Origin: Hydrotalea flava | GTDB taxonomy: Bacteria; Bacteroidota; Bacteroidia; Chitinophagales; Chitinophagaceae | Assembly: GCF_001623405.1 (NCBI RefSeq) | Contig: NZ_LUHG01000061.1 | Coordinates: 1 to 51,291, forward strand | DNA length: 51,291 nucleotides | Direction: 5' to 3' | In this document: positions 29,745-38,196 of the stretch, one piece after another | Numbering within the stretch: position 1 is the first letter of the stretch | Layout of the letters: each line of letters starts with the position of its first letter | The notes under the pieces: model-generated | What the model was told of the DNA's origin: nothing | Databases searched by the model: none | What the model saw: only the letters and a program-made list of their open reading frames with translations | Position numbers and translations under genes: made by a program

Positions 29745-30581
29745 TTAGTCGGCCATAGCCACCTCAGCAATAGAATGGATGGCAGGGAAATCAATTACCC
29801 TGCCTTTATTGGTTTTAAATGCCGACCAGTTGCATATATCGCACACTTCATCCCACAAAGCCTCATAAAATTGAATGGATTTGGCCTCTTTTAACTGATG
29901 AAAAATAGATTTTTTACTAAAACTAATATTTTCAATATCAGAATAAAAAGGAATGTATTGCTGCAACGTCGGTATGCTTCCTGCACTTTGTTCTAAATAA
30001 AGGCGATGCAGATTTTTTCGAATTTGCACCATGTTATAGAAACTCAATACTTTCTTATCTGCCCTGATAAACTTTTTTAAATCTTCTTGTAACACTTCAA
30101 AACAATGTAATGAAAGGGGCGCAGGTATATTGGGTATTAATAACAAATCAGCGGCAGTAAATACATTGTTGTGTAACAAAAATTTACCTGGTGGGCAATC
30201 AATAATACACACATCATAGTCGTCATTTACTTTATCTAATACAGATTGAATCACTGCATTGTTTGCGAAATTAAGCCGCGATAATAGTGAACCTTTACTC
30301 AAAGCATCATCACCAAACGAACTGTCATTGCTAATGATATCAATATAATTGGTATCGCAGGTTTGGATCACTTCATAAATTAAAATATCGTTTTCGAACA
30401 GGCGTTTGTACCGATTATTATTGGCTCCTTCACTTTTAAAAAAATAGCTGGTGCCGCCCTGAGGATCTAAATCCCAAATAAGTACACTAAAACCCATCCT
30501 GGCCATTAAGCAGGCCATGTTAATTGAAGTGGTGGTTTTACCAACCCCTCCTTTAATGTTGTACACAGCAATTGTTCTCAC
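29745..30581 (-). CDS. ParA family ATPase
   Basis: A 278-residue MinD/ParA-type P-loop ATPase starting at GTG (30579-30581). The deviant Walker A is K10-GGVGKTT-17, the A' motif is WDLDPQGGTSYFF and Walker B is CIIDCPPG. Such proteins partition chromosomes, plasmids or protein complexes by ATP-dependent DNA binding. No parB follows: the downstream gene is the convergent aminotransferase, and upstream is a hypothetical gene after a 261-bp gap. So it is an orphan ParA of unknown cargo. The upstream gap contains a palindrome with DnaA-box sequence. Confidence 0.9.
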   Translation of the reverse strand: MRTIAVYNIKGGVGKTTTSINMACLMARMGFSVLIWDLDPQGGTSYFFKSEGANNNRYKRLFENDILIYEVIQTCDTNYIDIISNDSSFGDDALSKGSLLSRLNFANNAVIQSVLDKVNDDYDVCIIDCPPGKFLLHNNVFTAADLLLIPNIPAPLSLHCFEVLQEDLKKFIRADKKVLSFYNMVQIRKNLHRLYLEQSAGSIPTLQQYIPFYSDIENISFSKKSIFHQLKEAKSIQFYEALWDEVCDICNWSAFKTNKGRVIDFPAIHSIAEVAMAD

Positions 30582-30636
30582 CTTCCGAGTTTTAAAGGAT
30601 GTTAAGGAAAGAATAGGGAGTACAAATTAAAAATAC

Positions 30637-30658
30637 TTTTCCACATAAATGTGGATAA
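30637..30658. promoter_or_regulatory. Palindrome with two facing DnaA-box-like 9-mers
   Basis: TCCACAT-AA-ATGTGGA is a perfect inverted repeat (30640-30655). Its right arm read on the minus strand is TTATCCACA (30650-30658), the consensus DnaA box; the left arm on plus is TTTTCCACA (30637-30645), one mismatch. An AT-rich stretch with T7 and A8 follows. It is 56 bp upstream of the parA-family start. Confidence 0.5.
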
Positions 30659-30842
30659 TTATATTTTTTTAAAAAAAATAATACACAAATCAAGGATTTA
30701 GAAGTTATTGTTGAATAAAATATTGGTTAACACCCATTAAACCTAAACTGAAAATATTTTATTGCATGACAGAAGATAAGATGGCGAGATGAAAAAAAAT
30801 ATTGAAGGTTGCAAATCAAAATACCTGATATCTAATCACCTC

Positions 30843-31286
30843 CTATTTCAATAATTTTTCCCATTGTTTTAGTTGCGCCCTTTCTTCATTGGTAAGGGGT
30901 TGGTGCAAGCTGCACTTGGTTTGTAACAACAAGGCGCCTTTATGTTGCGGATATTTTTGAAGTATTGCAGTAATCAAGGGTAAATAAACAGCATCGGGGT
31001 GTATATGCTGCATGGCAGCTGCAATTGTATTTTCCTTCGCAATTTTATGTCGATCGGGCATTTTTAAAATAATGGCTTCTAAAGTACCCAGCCAATTGGC
31101 AGGCATATCGGGTACTGCATTTGCTTTTTGAAACAGGCCCTGTAATTGCTTTTTGCTTAAACTGCCCCTTTCCTCATACTGGTGCATTAAGCTTAAAATA
31201 AATAAAGCATCCGGATTGTATTGATAGCAGGCATCTAAAATTTTATCAATAACATCTACTAATTTTTTATTTGCTGCTTTTGCCAT
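30843..31286 (-). CDS. Hypothetical helical protein
   Basis: A 147-residue protein without signal peptide or membrane segment, rich in Ala, Leu, Gln and Lys. It looks all-helical, with TPR- or HEAT-like spacing (YNPDALFILSLMHQYEERGS; HPDAVYLPLITAILQKYPQHKGALLLQTKC). I do not recognise the family. It starts 44 nt after the EnvC-like gene stop and has an AAAGG ribosome-binding-like sequence before the ATG, so it is probably the last gene of the dut operon. Confidence 0.7.
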   Translation of the reverse strand: MAKAANKKLVDVIDKILDACYQYNPDALFILSLMHQYEERGSLSKKQLQGLFQKANAVPDMPANWLGTLEAIILKMPDRHKIAKENTIAAAMQHIHPDAVYLPLITAILQKYPQHKGALLLQTKCSLHQPLTNEERAQLKQWEKLLK

Positions 31287-31330
31287 GGCACCTTTATTTC
31301 ATTTTCCGATAGAAGCGGATGCAAGCCAAA

Positions 31331-32704
31331 TTATCTGGATTTTAACCAGGTTTCAGGATTTACAAATTTATTACTGCCATTCATTACCCTGAATTCAATT
31401 TTGCCCTCTCCATCAAAATCGGCTGCAGCATGGCCAATTAACGTACCCGCCTTTACTGACTGACCTCTGCTAACACTAACATCAGACAATTTGTTGTATA
31501 CCGTAAAATATTTACCATGTTGTACCAATACACCCTGAAAATCGCCTAAATCCATTACCGATATTACCTCGCCATCTGCAACACAACGAACCGGAGCACC
31601 AATTTTCGTTGAAATAAAAATCCCATCATTGGTTTCTTTTAATTTGGTGCCCGGCACAATATTGGTTCCAAATTGCCCAACAACAGCACCCCCGGAAACA
31701 GGCCAGGGTAAACGACCTCTGTTGTTTTCGAAATTAATAGACATTTCCCTTCCTTCCGGTGTAGTTTCAAATACACTGTAAGTGCGGTTTTCATTTCTAT
31801 CGGTAGATACCACCCCGGTAATGGGCTCATCATTCGCTTTTGGCGCATTGTTATTAGCAGGCGTATTATTTTTTACTGAAGGGGTATTGGCCATAGCCCC
31901 ACTACTTTTCTTTGCAGCATCTGCTTTGGCTTTTGCCAGTCGCTCTCTTTCTTTCCGCTCTGCTTCAGCAATCTCACGCCGTATAGCAGCTTTAATCGCT
32001 TCGTTTAATACCTGACGTTGCCGTTCTGTTTTACGCAATTGTGCCAAATAATCTTTTTCTTTATTTTTTAGTTGATTTACAACCTGGTCTTTTTCTTTTT
32101 TATCCTGTTCCAATACTTTTAACTGCGTACTTTGTTCCTCCAATACCTTGGTTTGTTGCAGTTTGGCATTGTTCATATCGGCAATGGCCTGCTGACGAAG
32201 TTCGCTGGTTTTTAAAATGGTTTGTGCTTCTGCTTCACGGTATTGACGGTAACTCTTTAAAAATGCCATTCGCTTGAGCGCATCATTAAAATCTCTGGCA
32301 GAAAACAAAAAGTTTAAGTATTCATAACTGCTTCTATTCTTATAAGCAAAAACAATGCTTTTGGCATAGTTTTGTTTCAGTGTATCCAATTGCCTCTTTA
32401 AACGGTTTATTTCTAATTGTTTATCATAAATATCATCATTCAATCGTTGAATTTCCTGATTAATTTTATGAATGAGCCGTTCCCGAACAGCTAATTTTCG
32501 CTGTAAAATTGCTACTTCGGTGATGGATTGTTTTTTGTTTTTACGAATAGAATTCAATGCGGCATTCAAATTATCAATTTCTTCCTGCAATTGCTTTTGC
32601 TGCTGCTGCAACGCTTCACGGGTAGGGGGCTGATATGTGCCCTGTGTTTGGGCAGATAACTGCAAGAAGGAAAAAACAAAAAAACACAACAATAATAACC
32701 GCAT
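31331..32704 (-). CDS. EnvC-like murein hydrolase activator (degenerate LytM)
   Basis: A 457-residue secreted protein: signal peptide (MRLLLLCFFVFSFLQLSA), a long Gln/Lys/Arg-rich coiled coil (~25-250), a low-complexity Asn/Ala linker (~265-295) and a C-terminal M23/LytM domain (~335-457). In the LytM domain the zinc-ligand positions look lost: ETNDGIFI replaces the HxGxD-type motif and VYNKL replaces the usual Y-x-HL, so it is probably an activator of amidases, as E. coli EnvC is, rather than a peptidase. Neighbours dut and DUF4292 commonly accompany it in Bacteroidota. Confidence 0.9.
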   Translation of the reverse strand: MRLLLLCFFVFSFLQLSAQTQGTYQPPTREALQQQQKQLQEEIDNLNAALNSIRKNKKQSITEVAILQRKLAVRERLIHKINQEIQRLNDDIYDKQLEINRLKRQLDTLKQNYAKSIVFAYKNRSSYEYLNFLFSARDFNDALKRMAFLKSYRQYREAEAQTILKTSELRQQAIADMNNAKLQQTKVLEEQSTQLKVLEQDKKEKDQVVNQLKNKEKDYLAQLRKTERQRQVLNEAIKAAIRREIAEAERKERERLAKAKADAAKKSSGAMANTPSVKNNTPANNNAPKANDEPITGVVSTDRNENRTYSVFETTPEGREMSINFENNRGRLPWPVSGGAVVGQFGTNIVPGTKLKETNDGIFISTKIGAPVRCVADGEVISVMDLGDFQGVLVQHGKYFTVYNKLSDVSVSRGQSVKAGTLIGHAAADFDGEGKIEFRVMNGSNKFVNPETWLKSR

Positions 32705-32773
32705 TATACAATTCTCATTTTTAAATAGAAAATAGAATGAATATGGTTGAATAACGAACCTGCCACCTTAATA

Positions 32774-33598
32774 TTATTTCACCCGATAATTTTTAGGCAC
32801 CGAAAAGGTATACTTTAACGGCTCATTAAATGAAAACTCTTTAAAATCTAAAAATATATCCAGCTTCGATTTTTCAGCAACAGAGATTTGCCGAAAGGTA
32901 GCAAATAAAAAATTATTGACCGGCTGATAATTGCTAAAAGTAATATCGCAGGTTCGGTTGCGTTGAATATCAACATCATCTAACTTACTGTGTAATACCC
33001 TGAAATCAGTATTATCTAATGTTACCAGATGTTTAAACATATTACCAACCATTAAAACCAGCAATTGCTTATTACCCGATTTATATGAAACCACATTGCT
33101 ATCTAAAAAAACCGGATTTCCAACAATTAAATCCTGCAGCGTTGAAAAATCAAATGGAATTTGTGTTACTTCCTGTAAATATGCAATGCTTCGGTATTGA
33201 ATGGATTTGCCGCCTTTTAATCTAATCAGAATAACACTATCGGGGGTTACCAATACATTGGCCACAACGCCATAAGGTGGGATGGCCATTTTTACATAAA
33301 TCACACTATCTTTTATCATGCTGAGATAAGCATTCACATGCTGGCTTTCTTCCGGCCCCTCATAATCTACTTTTACTTTAGCATTGAATGTGTTGAAATC
33401 AATGGAATGTTTCATTACTTTTTCCATAATTTCTTTCACAATGGCAGCTGAGTCAACCTTTGGCGCTTCGGTAACAATCACTATCTGTGCCGTATCTTTT
33501 TTAGAGATGGCTTTTTCAATAGATTGTACTTTTTTTACAGGATGGCAGGCCCAAACCGTTAAAGCAAGCAGGCTAAAAACAATTATTCTTTGCATCAT
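32774..33598 (-). CDS. DUF4292 lipoprotein
   Basis: A 274-residue protein with a lipoprotein signal (LLALTVWAC, lipidated Cys18). After it come a Lys-rich linker and a beta-rich domain with NAYLSMIKDSVIYVKMAIPP and YGVVANVLVTPDSVILI, typical of DUF4292, which resembles LolB/outer-membrane lipoprotein-sorting folds. It is 69 nt upstream of the EnvC-like gene and six bases downstream of dut, so they form one operon. A role in cell-envelope biogenesis is inferred from context. Confidence 0.88.
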   Translation of the reverse strand: MMQRIIVFSLLALTVWACHPVKKVQSIEKAISKKDTAQIVIVTEAPKVDSAAIVKEIMEKVMKHSIDFNTFNAKVKVDYEGPEESQHVNAYLSMIKDSVIYVKMAIPPYGVVANVLVTPDSVILIRLKGGKSIQYRSIAYLQEVTQIPFDFSTLQDLIVGNPVFLDSNVVSYKSGNKQLLVLMVGNMFKHLVTLDNTDFRVLHSKLDDVDIQRNRTCDITFSNYQPVNNFLFATFRQISVAEKSKLDIFLDFKEFSFNEPLKYTFSVPKNYRVK

Positions 33599-33604
33599 AT
33601 TACA

Positions 33605-34048
33605 TTACTGTTTACCGGTATGGCCAAAACCGCCCACACCTCTTTCTGTTTCAGATAATACTTCTGTGGGTATCCAGCTAATTTGTTCCACTCGCTGAAT
33701 TACCATTTGTGCAATTCTATCGCCATCCTGAATGGTTACCGGGTGGTTCGACAGGTTGATTAAAATTACTTTTATTTCTCCTCTGTAATCGGCATCAATG
33801 GTACCCGGTGTATTTAAGCAAGTGATACCCTGTTGAATAGCCAAGCCGCTTCTGGGCCTTACTTGGGCTTCTAATCCTTCCGGCAATGCTATTTGTAAAC
33901 CGGTTGGAATTAATATCCGTTCTAGTGGGAGTAAAGTAATGGGTTGGGGAATGAAGGCCCTTAAATCCATGCCTGAAGAACCAACTGTAGCATAAGTTGG
34001 TAATGGGTGGTGTGATGAATTGGTAATGGTTACCTCTATTTTTTGCAT
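33605..34048 (-). CDS. dut: dUTP diphosphatase
   Basis: A 147-residue trimeric dUTPase that hydrolyses dUTP to dUMP and PPi, keeping uracil out of DNA and feeding thymidylate synthesis. All five motifs are present: [37 protein letters not shown] and [10 protein letters not shown]. It is the first gene of an operon with the DUF4292, EnvC-like and hypothetical genes. A -7-type box lies four bases before its ATG. Confidence 0.97.
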   Translation of the reverse strand: MQKIEVTITNSSHHPLPTYATVGSSGMDLRAFIPQPITLLPLERILIPTGLQIALPEGLEAQVRPRSGLAIQQGITCLNTPGTIDADYRGEIKVILINLSNHPVTIQDGDRIAQMVIQRVEQISWIPTEVLSETERGVGGFGHTGKQ

Positions 34049-34052
34049 GCAA

Positions 34053-34060
34053 CGAAGGTA
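34053..34060 (-). promoter_or_regulatory. Candidate -7 box of dut operon
   Basis: On the minus strand TACCTTCG (one mismatch from TAnnTTTG) is followed by TTGC and then the dut ATG, the same four-base spacing as lysA, the aminotransferase gene and the fused E1 gene. Confidence 0.45.
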
Positions 34061-34162
34061 GGAGTTTGCGCTAAAAAAGCAGAAAGGATAGGCTTAAAAG
34101 TAAACAGGTTTTAATGAGTAGGAAACAAACATGCAAGCCCCGGGCAAATAATTGTTGCTGTA

Positions 34163-34213
34163 ATAGCCAAAATAAAATGGCCACTCTTTTCTAAATTTGA
34201 AAAAGTGGCCATT
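34163..34213 (-). terminator. Rho-independent terminator of haloperoxidase-like gene
   Basis: AATGGCCACT (34176-34185) and AGTGGCCATT (34204-34213) form a perfect 10-bp stem with an 18-nt AT-rich loop. On the minus strand TTATTTT follows. It lies 18 nt after the stop at 34232. Confidence 0.8.
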
Positions 34214-34231
34214 CCCAAAAAATGATTCGGA

Positions 34232-35572
34232 TTATTCTTTGTAATTTTTTAACAATTTACTCATTACAATTAAACCAATTTCTTTGCCCTGAGCATAAGC
34301 ATCCCAAACAGAGGGCAGGTAGTGTATACCACCATAAAACCGACTCATAGACACTTCACGGGCTGCAGAATCTAATGATGGGAAACTTCTATCGGGCCAG
34401 CCCCAATTTCTTTCACTGGAATCTCTGAATGGCGTTTCATTGCCGTAAATGGTTTTTAACACAGCAGCCGATGCACTTGATATGGTGGAGTGTGCGCTAT
34501 TGTATTCAGGAAACGGAGGGGTTTGTAAATAGGGTTTCCAGTTGGGATCAATGTACTTATTAATAAAGGTTTCGGGTCTTACCAAATCGTAAGTATATTT
34601 TGCATACCAGGAAGCAATAAACGCATCGAATATACCCAATGAAACACCGGTGTAGGTGTACACGGTTTTATAGAAATCGGCATTTTTATTTTTGGCAATG
34701 GTACCTGCAATTTCCATCCAATGTCCACAAGGTGTCATGGCTTTGGTTGCAAACATGAGGTGACCCTGTACATGCAATTTAAAGCTGTTACAATCCCAAA
34801 AATTGGCAATCCATTTTTGGTTAGAATCTAAATGATTGCCGGTTTCCTGCACTTGTTGTGCCATTTTGTAAAAGGGGCTGCCGGGTTGTTTACTGAATGG
34901 AATGGGCCCGGGTGCTTTGATCTGGCCGGCTGAATCCATCACCAGGGTTCTTATAGTCATCCACTTGGGTTCTACTGCATCAAAATAGCCGGGTGGAGTG
35001 GGTTCCCAATGTCCTTCCAAATTGGTAACAGTAAATCTTGCGCCACGGGTTTGTGCATAATTATCTTTTTTACTCCAACGAATAATGGCATTGGCAACAG
35101 TTGTTGCATAAGCCACTGAGCTGGTGTACATTTTATCCGGCATGCCCGACTGGCGTACTACATCTAACAACGAATCGGTAATGTGTTGCATTTTATCTTG
35201 CGAAAAAGTTAACTCCTTCCCTACTTTTAAAAATGCAAGGGTTGCAGCAAAGGGATAATCTATAGCAGTTTTTTCTTCAGCAGTTGGCGCAGGAATACTA
35301 TCTAAATCTTTAATTTTTCCTTCCAGCGTTTCAAAATGTTTTCCTTCCTTTGCCAATACTTCATAAGCTGCCAAATTGGAGTAGGCAAATACACGAGAGG
35401 CTACCGGAGGAGTAAAAATATCATAGATAATTACATAATTTAACTCATGCTGCATTTGGGTGTACAACATGGGGTCATGCGTAATTTTTTCATACGCATT
35501 TTTAGGTTTGCATGCTACCATGAATACCATTGCCATTAGAAAAGGTGCAACCGTTTTCATTATTTTTTTCAT
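34232..35572 (-). CDS. Vanadium haloperoxidase-like PAP2 family lipoprotein
   Basis: A 446-residue protein from the ATG at 35572 (an in-frame ATG 33 bases upstream lacks a signal context). The signal ends in a lipobox, VFMVAC. The vanadate/phosphate-binding motifs are clear: KYTYDLVRP fits K-x6-RP, NSAH takes the place of PSGH, and SRFYGGIH fits SR-x5-H. The family includes vanadium-dependent haloperoxidases and acid phosphatases; sequence alone does not separate them, and Bacteroidota members are mostly uncharacterised. It has its own terminator and lies downstream of the DoxX gene with a 384-bp gap. Confidence 0.88.
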   Translation of the reverse strand: MKKIMKTVAPFLMAMVFMVACKPKNAYEKITHDPMLYTQMQHELNYVIIYDIFTPPVASRVFAYSNLAAYEVLAKEGKHFETLEGKIKDLDSIPAPTAEEKTAIDYPFAATLAFLKVGKELTFSQDKMQHITDSLLDVVRQSGMPDKMYTSSVAYATTVANAIIRWSKKDNYAQTRGARFTVTNLEGHWEPTPPGYFDAVEPKWMTIRTLVMDSAGQIKAPGPIPFSKQPGSPFYKMAQQVQETGNHLDSNQKWIANFWDCNSFKLHVQGHLMFATKAMTPCGHWMEIAGTIAKNKNADFYKTVYTYTGVSLGIFDAFIASWYAKYTYDLVRPETFINKYIDPNWKPYLQTPPFPEYNSAHSTISSASAAVLKTIYGNETPFRDSSERNWGWPDRSFPSLDSAAREVSMSRFYGGIHYLPSVWDAYAQGKEIGLIVMSKLLKNYKE

Positions 35573-35703
35573 GTGTTTATATTTATTATTTTTTAATTGT
35601 AACATAAAATTCGCCTATTATCATCCCGATTGTTATTAAAGATGATATGATTATAACTCATTTCACCATTATTTTTTTGAATACCATTTAAAAAAGAAAA
35701 ACC

Positions 35704-35862
35704 ATGAGCATTCATCACATGATATATGCGATAATCCTCATAGTTCATCTAACTTTCATTTTGCTGCAAACCATCTTAAAAAAAATAGAATGTTTTAATG
35801 AGTGTGCTGCAAAACGAGCAATAAATATAAGTACATTTCAGAAAATCATAAAAAAAAGGTAA
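35704..35862 (+). CDS. Possible small membrane protein (52 aa)
   Basis: ATG at 35704 to TAA at 35862. The product starts MSIHHMIYAIILIVHLTFIL, a plausible single membrane helix, followed by a Lys-rich tail ending KIIKKR with two Cys. It is on the strand opposite to both neighbours, preceded by an A-rich stretch. There is no homology evidence and the frame may be chance in AT-rich DNA. The rest of the 384-bp gap shows nothing recognisable. Confidence 0.25.
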   Translation: MSIHHMIYAIILIVHLTFILLQTILKKIECFNECAAKRAINISTFQKIIKKR

Positions 35863-35956
35863 TAAAATGCACTTAAACTACCCTTTTGAAACCAATTTTA
35901 AATTTTGAGAACCGATATCTATTGTTAATTGTACAAGCTGTTTATCTAAAAATTTA

Positions 35957-36427
35957 TCATGAAGTGATGGACATTTTTTTAGTAGATGTTTTTTTAGCAA
36001 GTAGGTAATCTATACTAAACTTACCCGCACCAAAACTAATTAAGGTAAGTAACATAATGATATAATACAATGGAATTTCAAAACCATTATTTCCTGCTTC
36101 AAACCCATTGCCCCAATGGGCAGTGCGAATGGCCACCAGCATTACAATGATCAGCGGAATGGCAATAAAACGCGTACCCAAACCCAGCAGCAATAAAATT
36201 ACACCAATACTCTCGGTAGTAGCGGCTAAATATGCGTTGAAATGCGGTGCAGGAATACCCAGGGTTCCAAACCAATCGCCTACTGCATGTATATCGTTCC
36301 ACTTCATGGTGGCAGGACCCAAAAAACCATAAGCCAATACCAACCGAATCAACAGCAAAGGAAATGAACCCGCTTTTGTGGCTCCATTCAAATATTTTGT
36401 GCACAGGGTATTGATTGAATTTTTCAT
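35957..36427 (-). CDS. DoxX family membrane protein (HvfX-like)
   Basis: A 156-residue protein with four membrane helices. LLIRLVLAYGFLGPATMKW, FNAYLAATTESIGVILLLLG, TRFIAIPLIIVMLVAI and YYIIMLLTLISFGAGKFSID follow the DoxX pattern, including the conserved E in the second helix. DoxX proteins accompany MNIO (DUF692) operons in Haemophilus, where the gene is called hvfX. It lies 123 bases downstream of the DUF2063-type gene on the same strand. Role in the pathway not established; a redox or quinone-related step at the membrane is possible. Confidence 0.88.
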   Translation of the reverse strand: MKNSINTLCTKYLNGATKAGSFPLLLIRLVLAYGFLGPATMKWNDIHAVGDWFGTLGIPAPHFNAYLAATTESIGVILLLLGLGTRFIAIPLIIVMLVAIRTAHWGNGFEAGNNGFEIPLYYIIMLLTLISFGAGKFSIDYLLAKKTSTKKMSITS

Positions 36428-36550
36428 GTTTTTTTGATTAAATAGTTGTTGATGAATGAAAAGTTTAAACGGAGTTTTTGCTTTATTGTAAAGCGGTTTC
36501 CCATTGTATCGGGTTACTTTCTATTTATGCAGGAAAAAAATTAATAGCAA

Positions 36551-37303
36551 TCAGTTATCTGCAAATCCAATAATCAATTGCTGCATATACGCTGTTTCAA
36601 AAAACTGTATTACGGCCTGTTTATCAGTTTCAGTTAATATCAATTGAAATTCACTTTCTAATTGCTCTATTAACTGCTTTACAGAAAGTGGTGTTACTGA
36701 CAGGTATTCTATCATACGCACCAATGCAGGCGAGAGATCGGTAAATAATACATCGCCATTGGTATTTCTGTAGCCAGCTATAAAATAATTGCCTTTGTCG
36801 GCTTTGGTTATGGCTGTTGCTTTTTTTTGATGTACCGGATAGGGCAATGCCATTAAAGTATGTTCAGGATTTAATACTAATTTACTAAATACCACATCAC
36901 CCAATGTAGTATGGGGTACCGTTCTGTCTTCCATCATAAACAATTCAACCTCCATCCACTCATATTGCATAAGCGCTGCCAGACAGGGATATTGTTGAAG
37001 CAATGCGTGTTGACTATTCAAAACAAACTGATAAAATTCTTTGGGCATATACCAAACCTGCGGAGAATGGCAGGAATGGCTACTGAAAAAAAACTGCACT
37101 ACTTCATCCCATTCTTGTTTAGTAACCAGTTCACTCATAACGGGAAAGGCATTGCGTAACATATCATCTATTACATTGTATACCAACCTTCTATATTGTT
37201 GTACATGGCCGGTATGTACACCCGGAATATGATTCCATTGTCCGGTTCTGCAATACCCGGCTAATTGGCTTTGATAGCTTTGAGTAAGATTATAAGGTTG
37301 CAT
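36551..37303 (-). CDS. hvfC: DUF2063-type partner of MNIO oxidase (HvfC/BufC-like)
   Basis: A 250-residue protein. The N-terminal domain (YRRLVYNVIDDMLRNAFPVM followed by SELVTKQEWDEVVQFFF) is the DUF2063 helical domain found next to DUF692 genes; the rest is a mixed domain that in the known HvfB-HvfC and MbnB-MbnC pairs helps recognise the leader of the precursor peptide. Its ATG lies 14 bases inside the 3' end of the hvfB-like gene, so the two are translationally coupled and probably act as a complex. A short hydrophobic C-terminal end is present but no catalytic motif. Confidence 0.88.
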   Translation of the reverse strand: MQPYNLTQSYQSQLAGYCRTGQWNHIPGVHTGHVQQYRRLVYNVIDDMLRNAFPVMSELVTKQEWDEVVQFFFSSHSCHSPQVWYMPKEFYQFVLNSQHALLQQYPCLAALMQYEWMEVELFMMEDRTVPHTTLGDVVFSKLVLNPEHTLMALPYPVHQKKATAITKADKGNYFIAGYRNTNGDVLFTDLSPALVRMIEYLSVTPLSVKQLIEQLESEFQLILTETDKQAVIQFFETAYMQQLIIGFADN

Positions 37304-38120
37304 ATATAGCTGGTTGTAAGGCTTGTTGTTTAATTTGGTTGAGTTTATTTAATTCATATTGCAGTTCATGCAATTCAGGTATATTAAAATCACGTTCCAA
37401 TAGTACCGGCACATCGCGTTGCAACTGCTGTATGGTAAAAGCAAACAAATCATACACAGGATCTATGATAGCTTCTCCATGCGTATCTATAATTAAATCA
37501 TCGGCAACTTTTTCGTGCCCCGCCATGTGAATATATTTTACCCGTTGCATAGGTAATTGTGCAATAAATGTTTTAGCATCGTACTGATGATTAAAGCTAT
37601 TGACATACACATTATTCACATCGAGTAACAAATCGCAATTCGCTTCTTCCAGAATAGCATTAATAAAATCTATTTCAGTTAGTTCAGGCGCAACAGGTGT
37701 GTAATAACTTACAATTTCAATGGCTATTTTTCTCTCCAGAAAATCCTGTACCTGTTTAATATTTTCAGCAACATGATGCACTGCTGCTTCGGTAAAAGGT
37801 ATGGGCAATAAATCGTATAAATGTGCATTATCACATTTGGCATAACTGAGATGCTCTGAATATAGCACAGCATTGGTTTGTTGCAAAAACTTTTTTACCT
37901 GCTTTAAAAAAACAAAATCTAACGGATCCGGGCTACCAATAGAAAGTGACAACCCATGCGTAAACAGAGGATATTTTTCCAATGCTTTTTGAAATTGTTT
38001 TTTCCAATAGCCACCCACTCCTATCCAGTTTTCAGGTGCTACTTCTATAAATGCAGGATGCAGGGTGTTGCTTTCAGCAAAATCGGCTGCAAAATCTTTT
38101 CTATAACCTATGCCTACCAT
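37290..38120 (-). CDS. hvfB: MNIO (DUF692) iron-dependent peptide-modifying oxidase
   Basis: A 276-residue TIM-barrel enzyme of the multinuclear non-haem iron-dependent oxidase family (MbnB, HvfB, BufB, TglH). Candidate ligands: His55 (THGLSLS), Glu89-His90 (SEHLSY), Asp167 (LLLDVNNVYVN), His178, His198 and His202 (YIHMAGH), Asp212 and His214 (IDTHGEA), and Glu242 (LLERD). The sequence IEIVSYYTP stands where relatives have an EN pair, so the Asn is replaced by Ile. MNIOs oxidise Cys residues of precursor peptides to heterocycles; the likely substrate is the KCG-containing peptide encoded 76 nt upstream. Confidence 0.92.
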   Translation of the reverse strand: MVGIGYRKDFAADFAESNTLHPAFIEVAPENWIGVGGYWKKQFQKALEKYPLFTHGLSLSIGSPDPLDFVFLKQVKKFLQQTNAVLYSEHLSYAKCDNAHLYDLLPIPFTEAAVHHVAENIKQVQDFLERKIAIEIVSYYTPVAPELTEIDFINAILEEANCDLLLDVNNVYVNSFNHQYDAKTFIAQLPMQRVKYIHMAGHEKVADDLIIDTHGEAIIDPVYDLFAFTIQQLQRDVPVLLERDFNIPELHELQYELNKLNQIKQQALQPAIYATL

Positions 38121-38146
38121 AACATTTATTTGTGGTGTGAAACAAT

Positions 38147-38183
38147 AAAGCAGGCAACCCTATTCATAGCGTTACCTGCTTTT
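38147..38183 (-). promoter_or_regulatory. Hairpin between hvfA-like and hvfB-like genes
   Basis: In the minus-strand transcript AAAGCAGGTAAC pairs with GTTGCCTGCTTT around a 12-nt loop. The one non-Watson-Crick pair is G-U in that RNA but would be C-A on the other strand, which favours a minus-strand function. Only a weak U tract follows (AUUGUUUC), so it may attenuate transcription or protect the precursor message rather than terminate fully. Confidence 0.55.
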
Positions 38184-38196
38184 GTAAAACATAATT

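Noticed and set aside
30600-30840. Chromosome replication origin
   Set aside because: Only two DnaA-like 9-mers, and the surrounding genes converge on the site. A GC-skew profile would be needed; it is not supported here.
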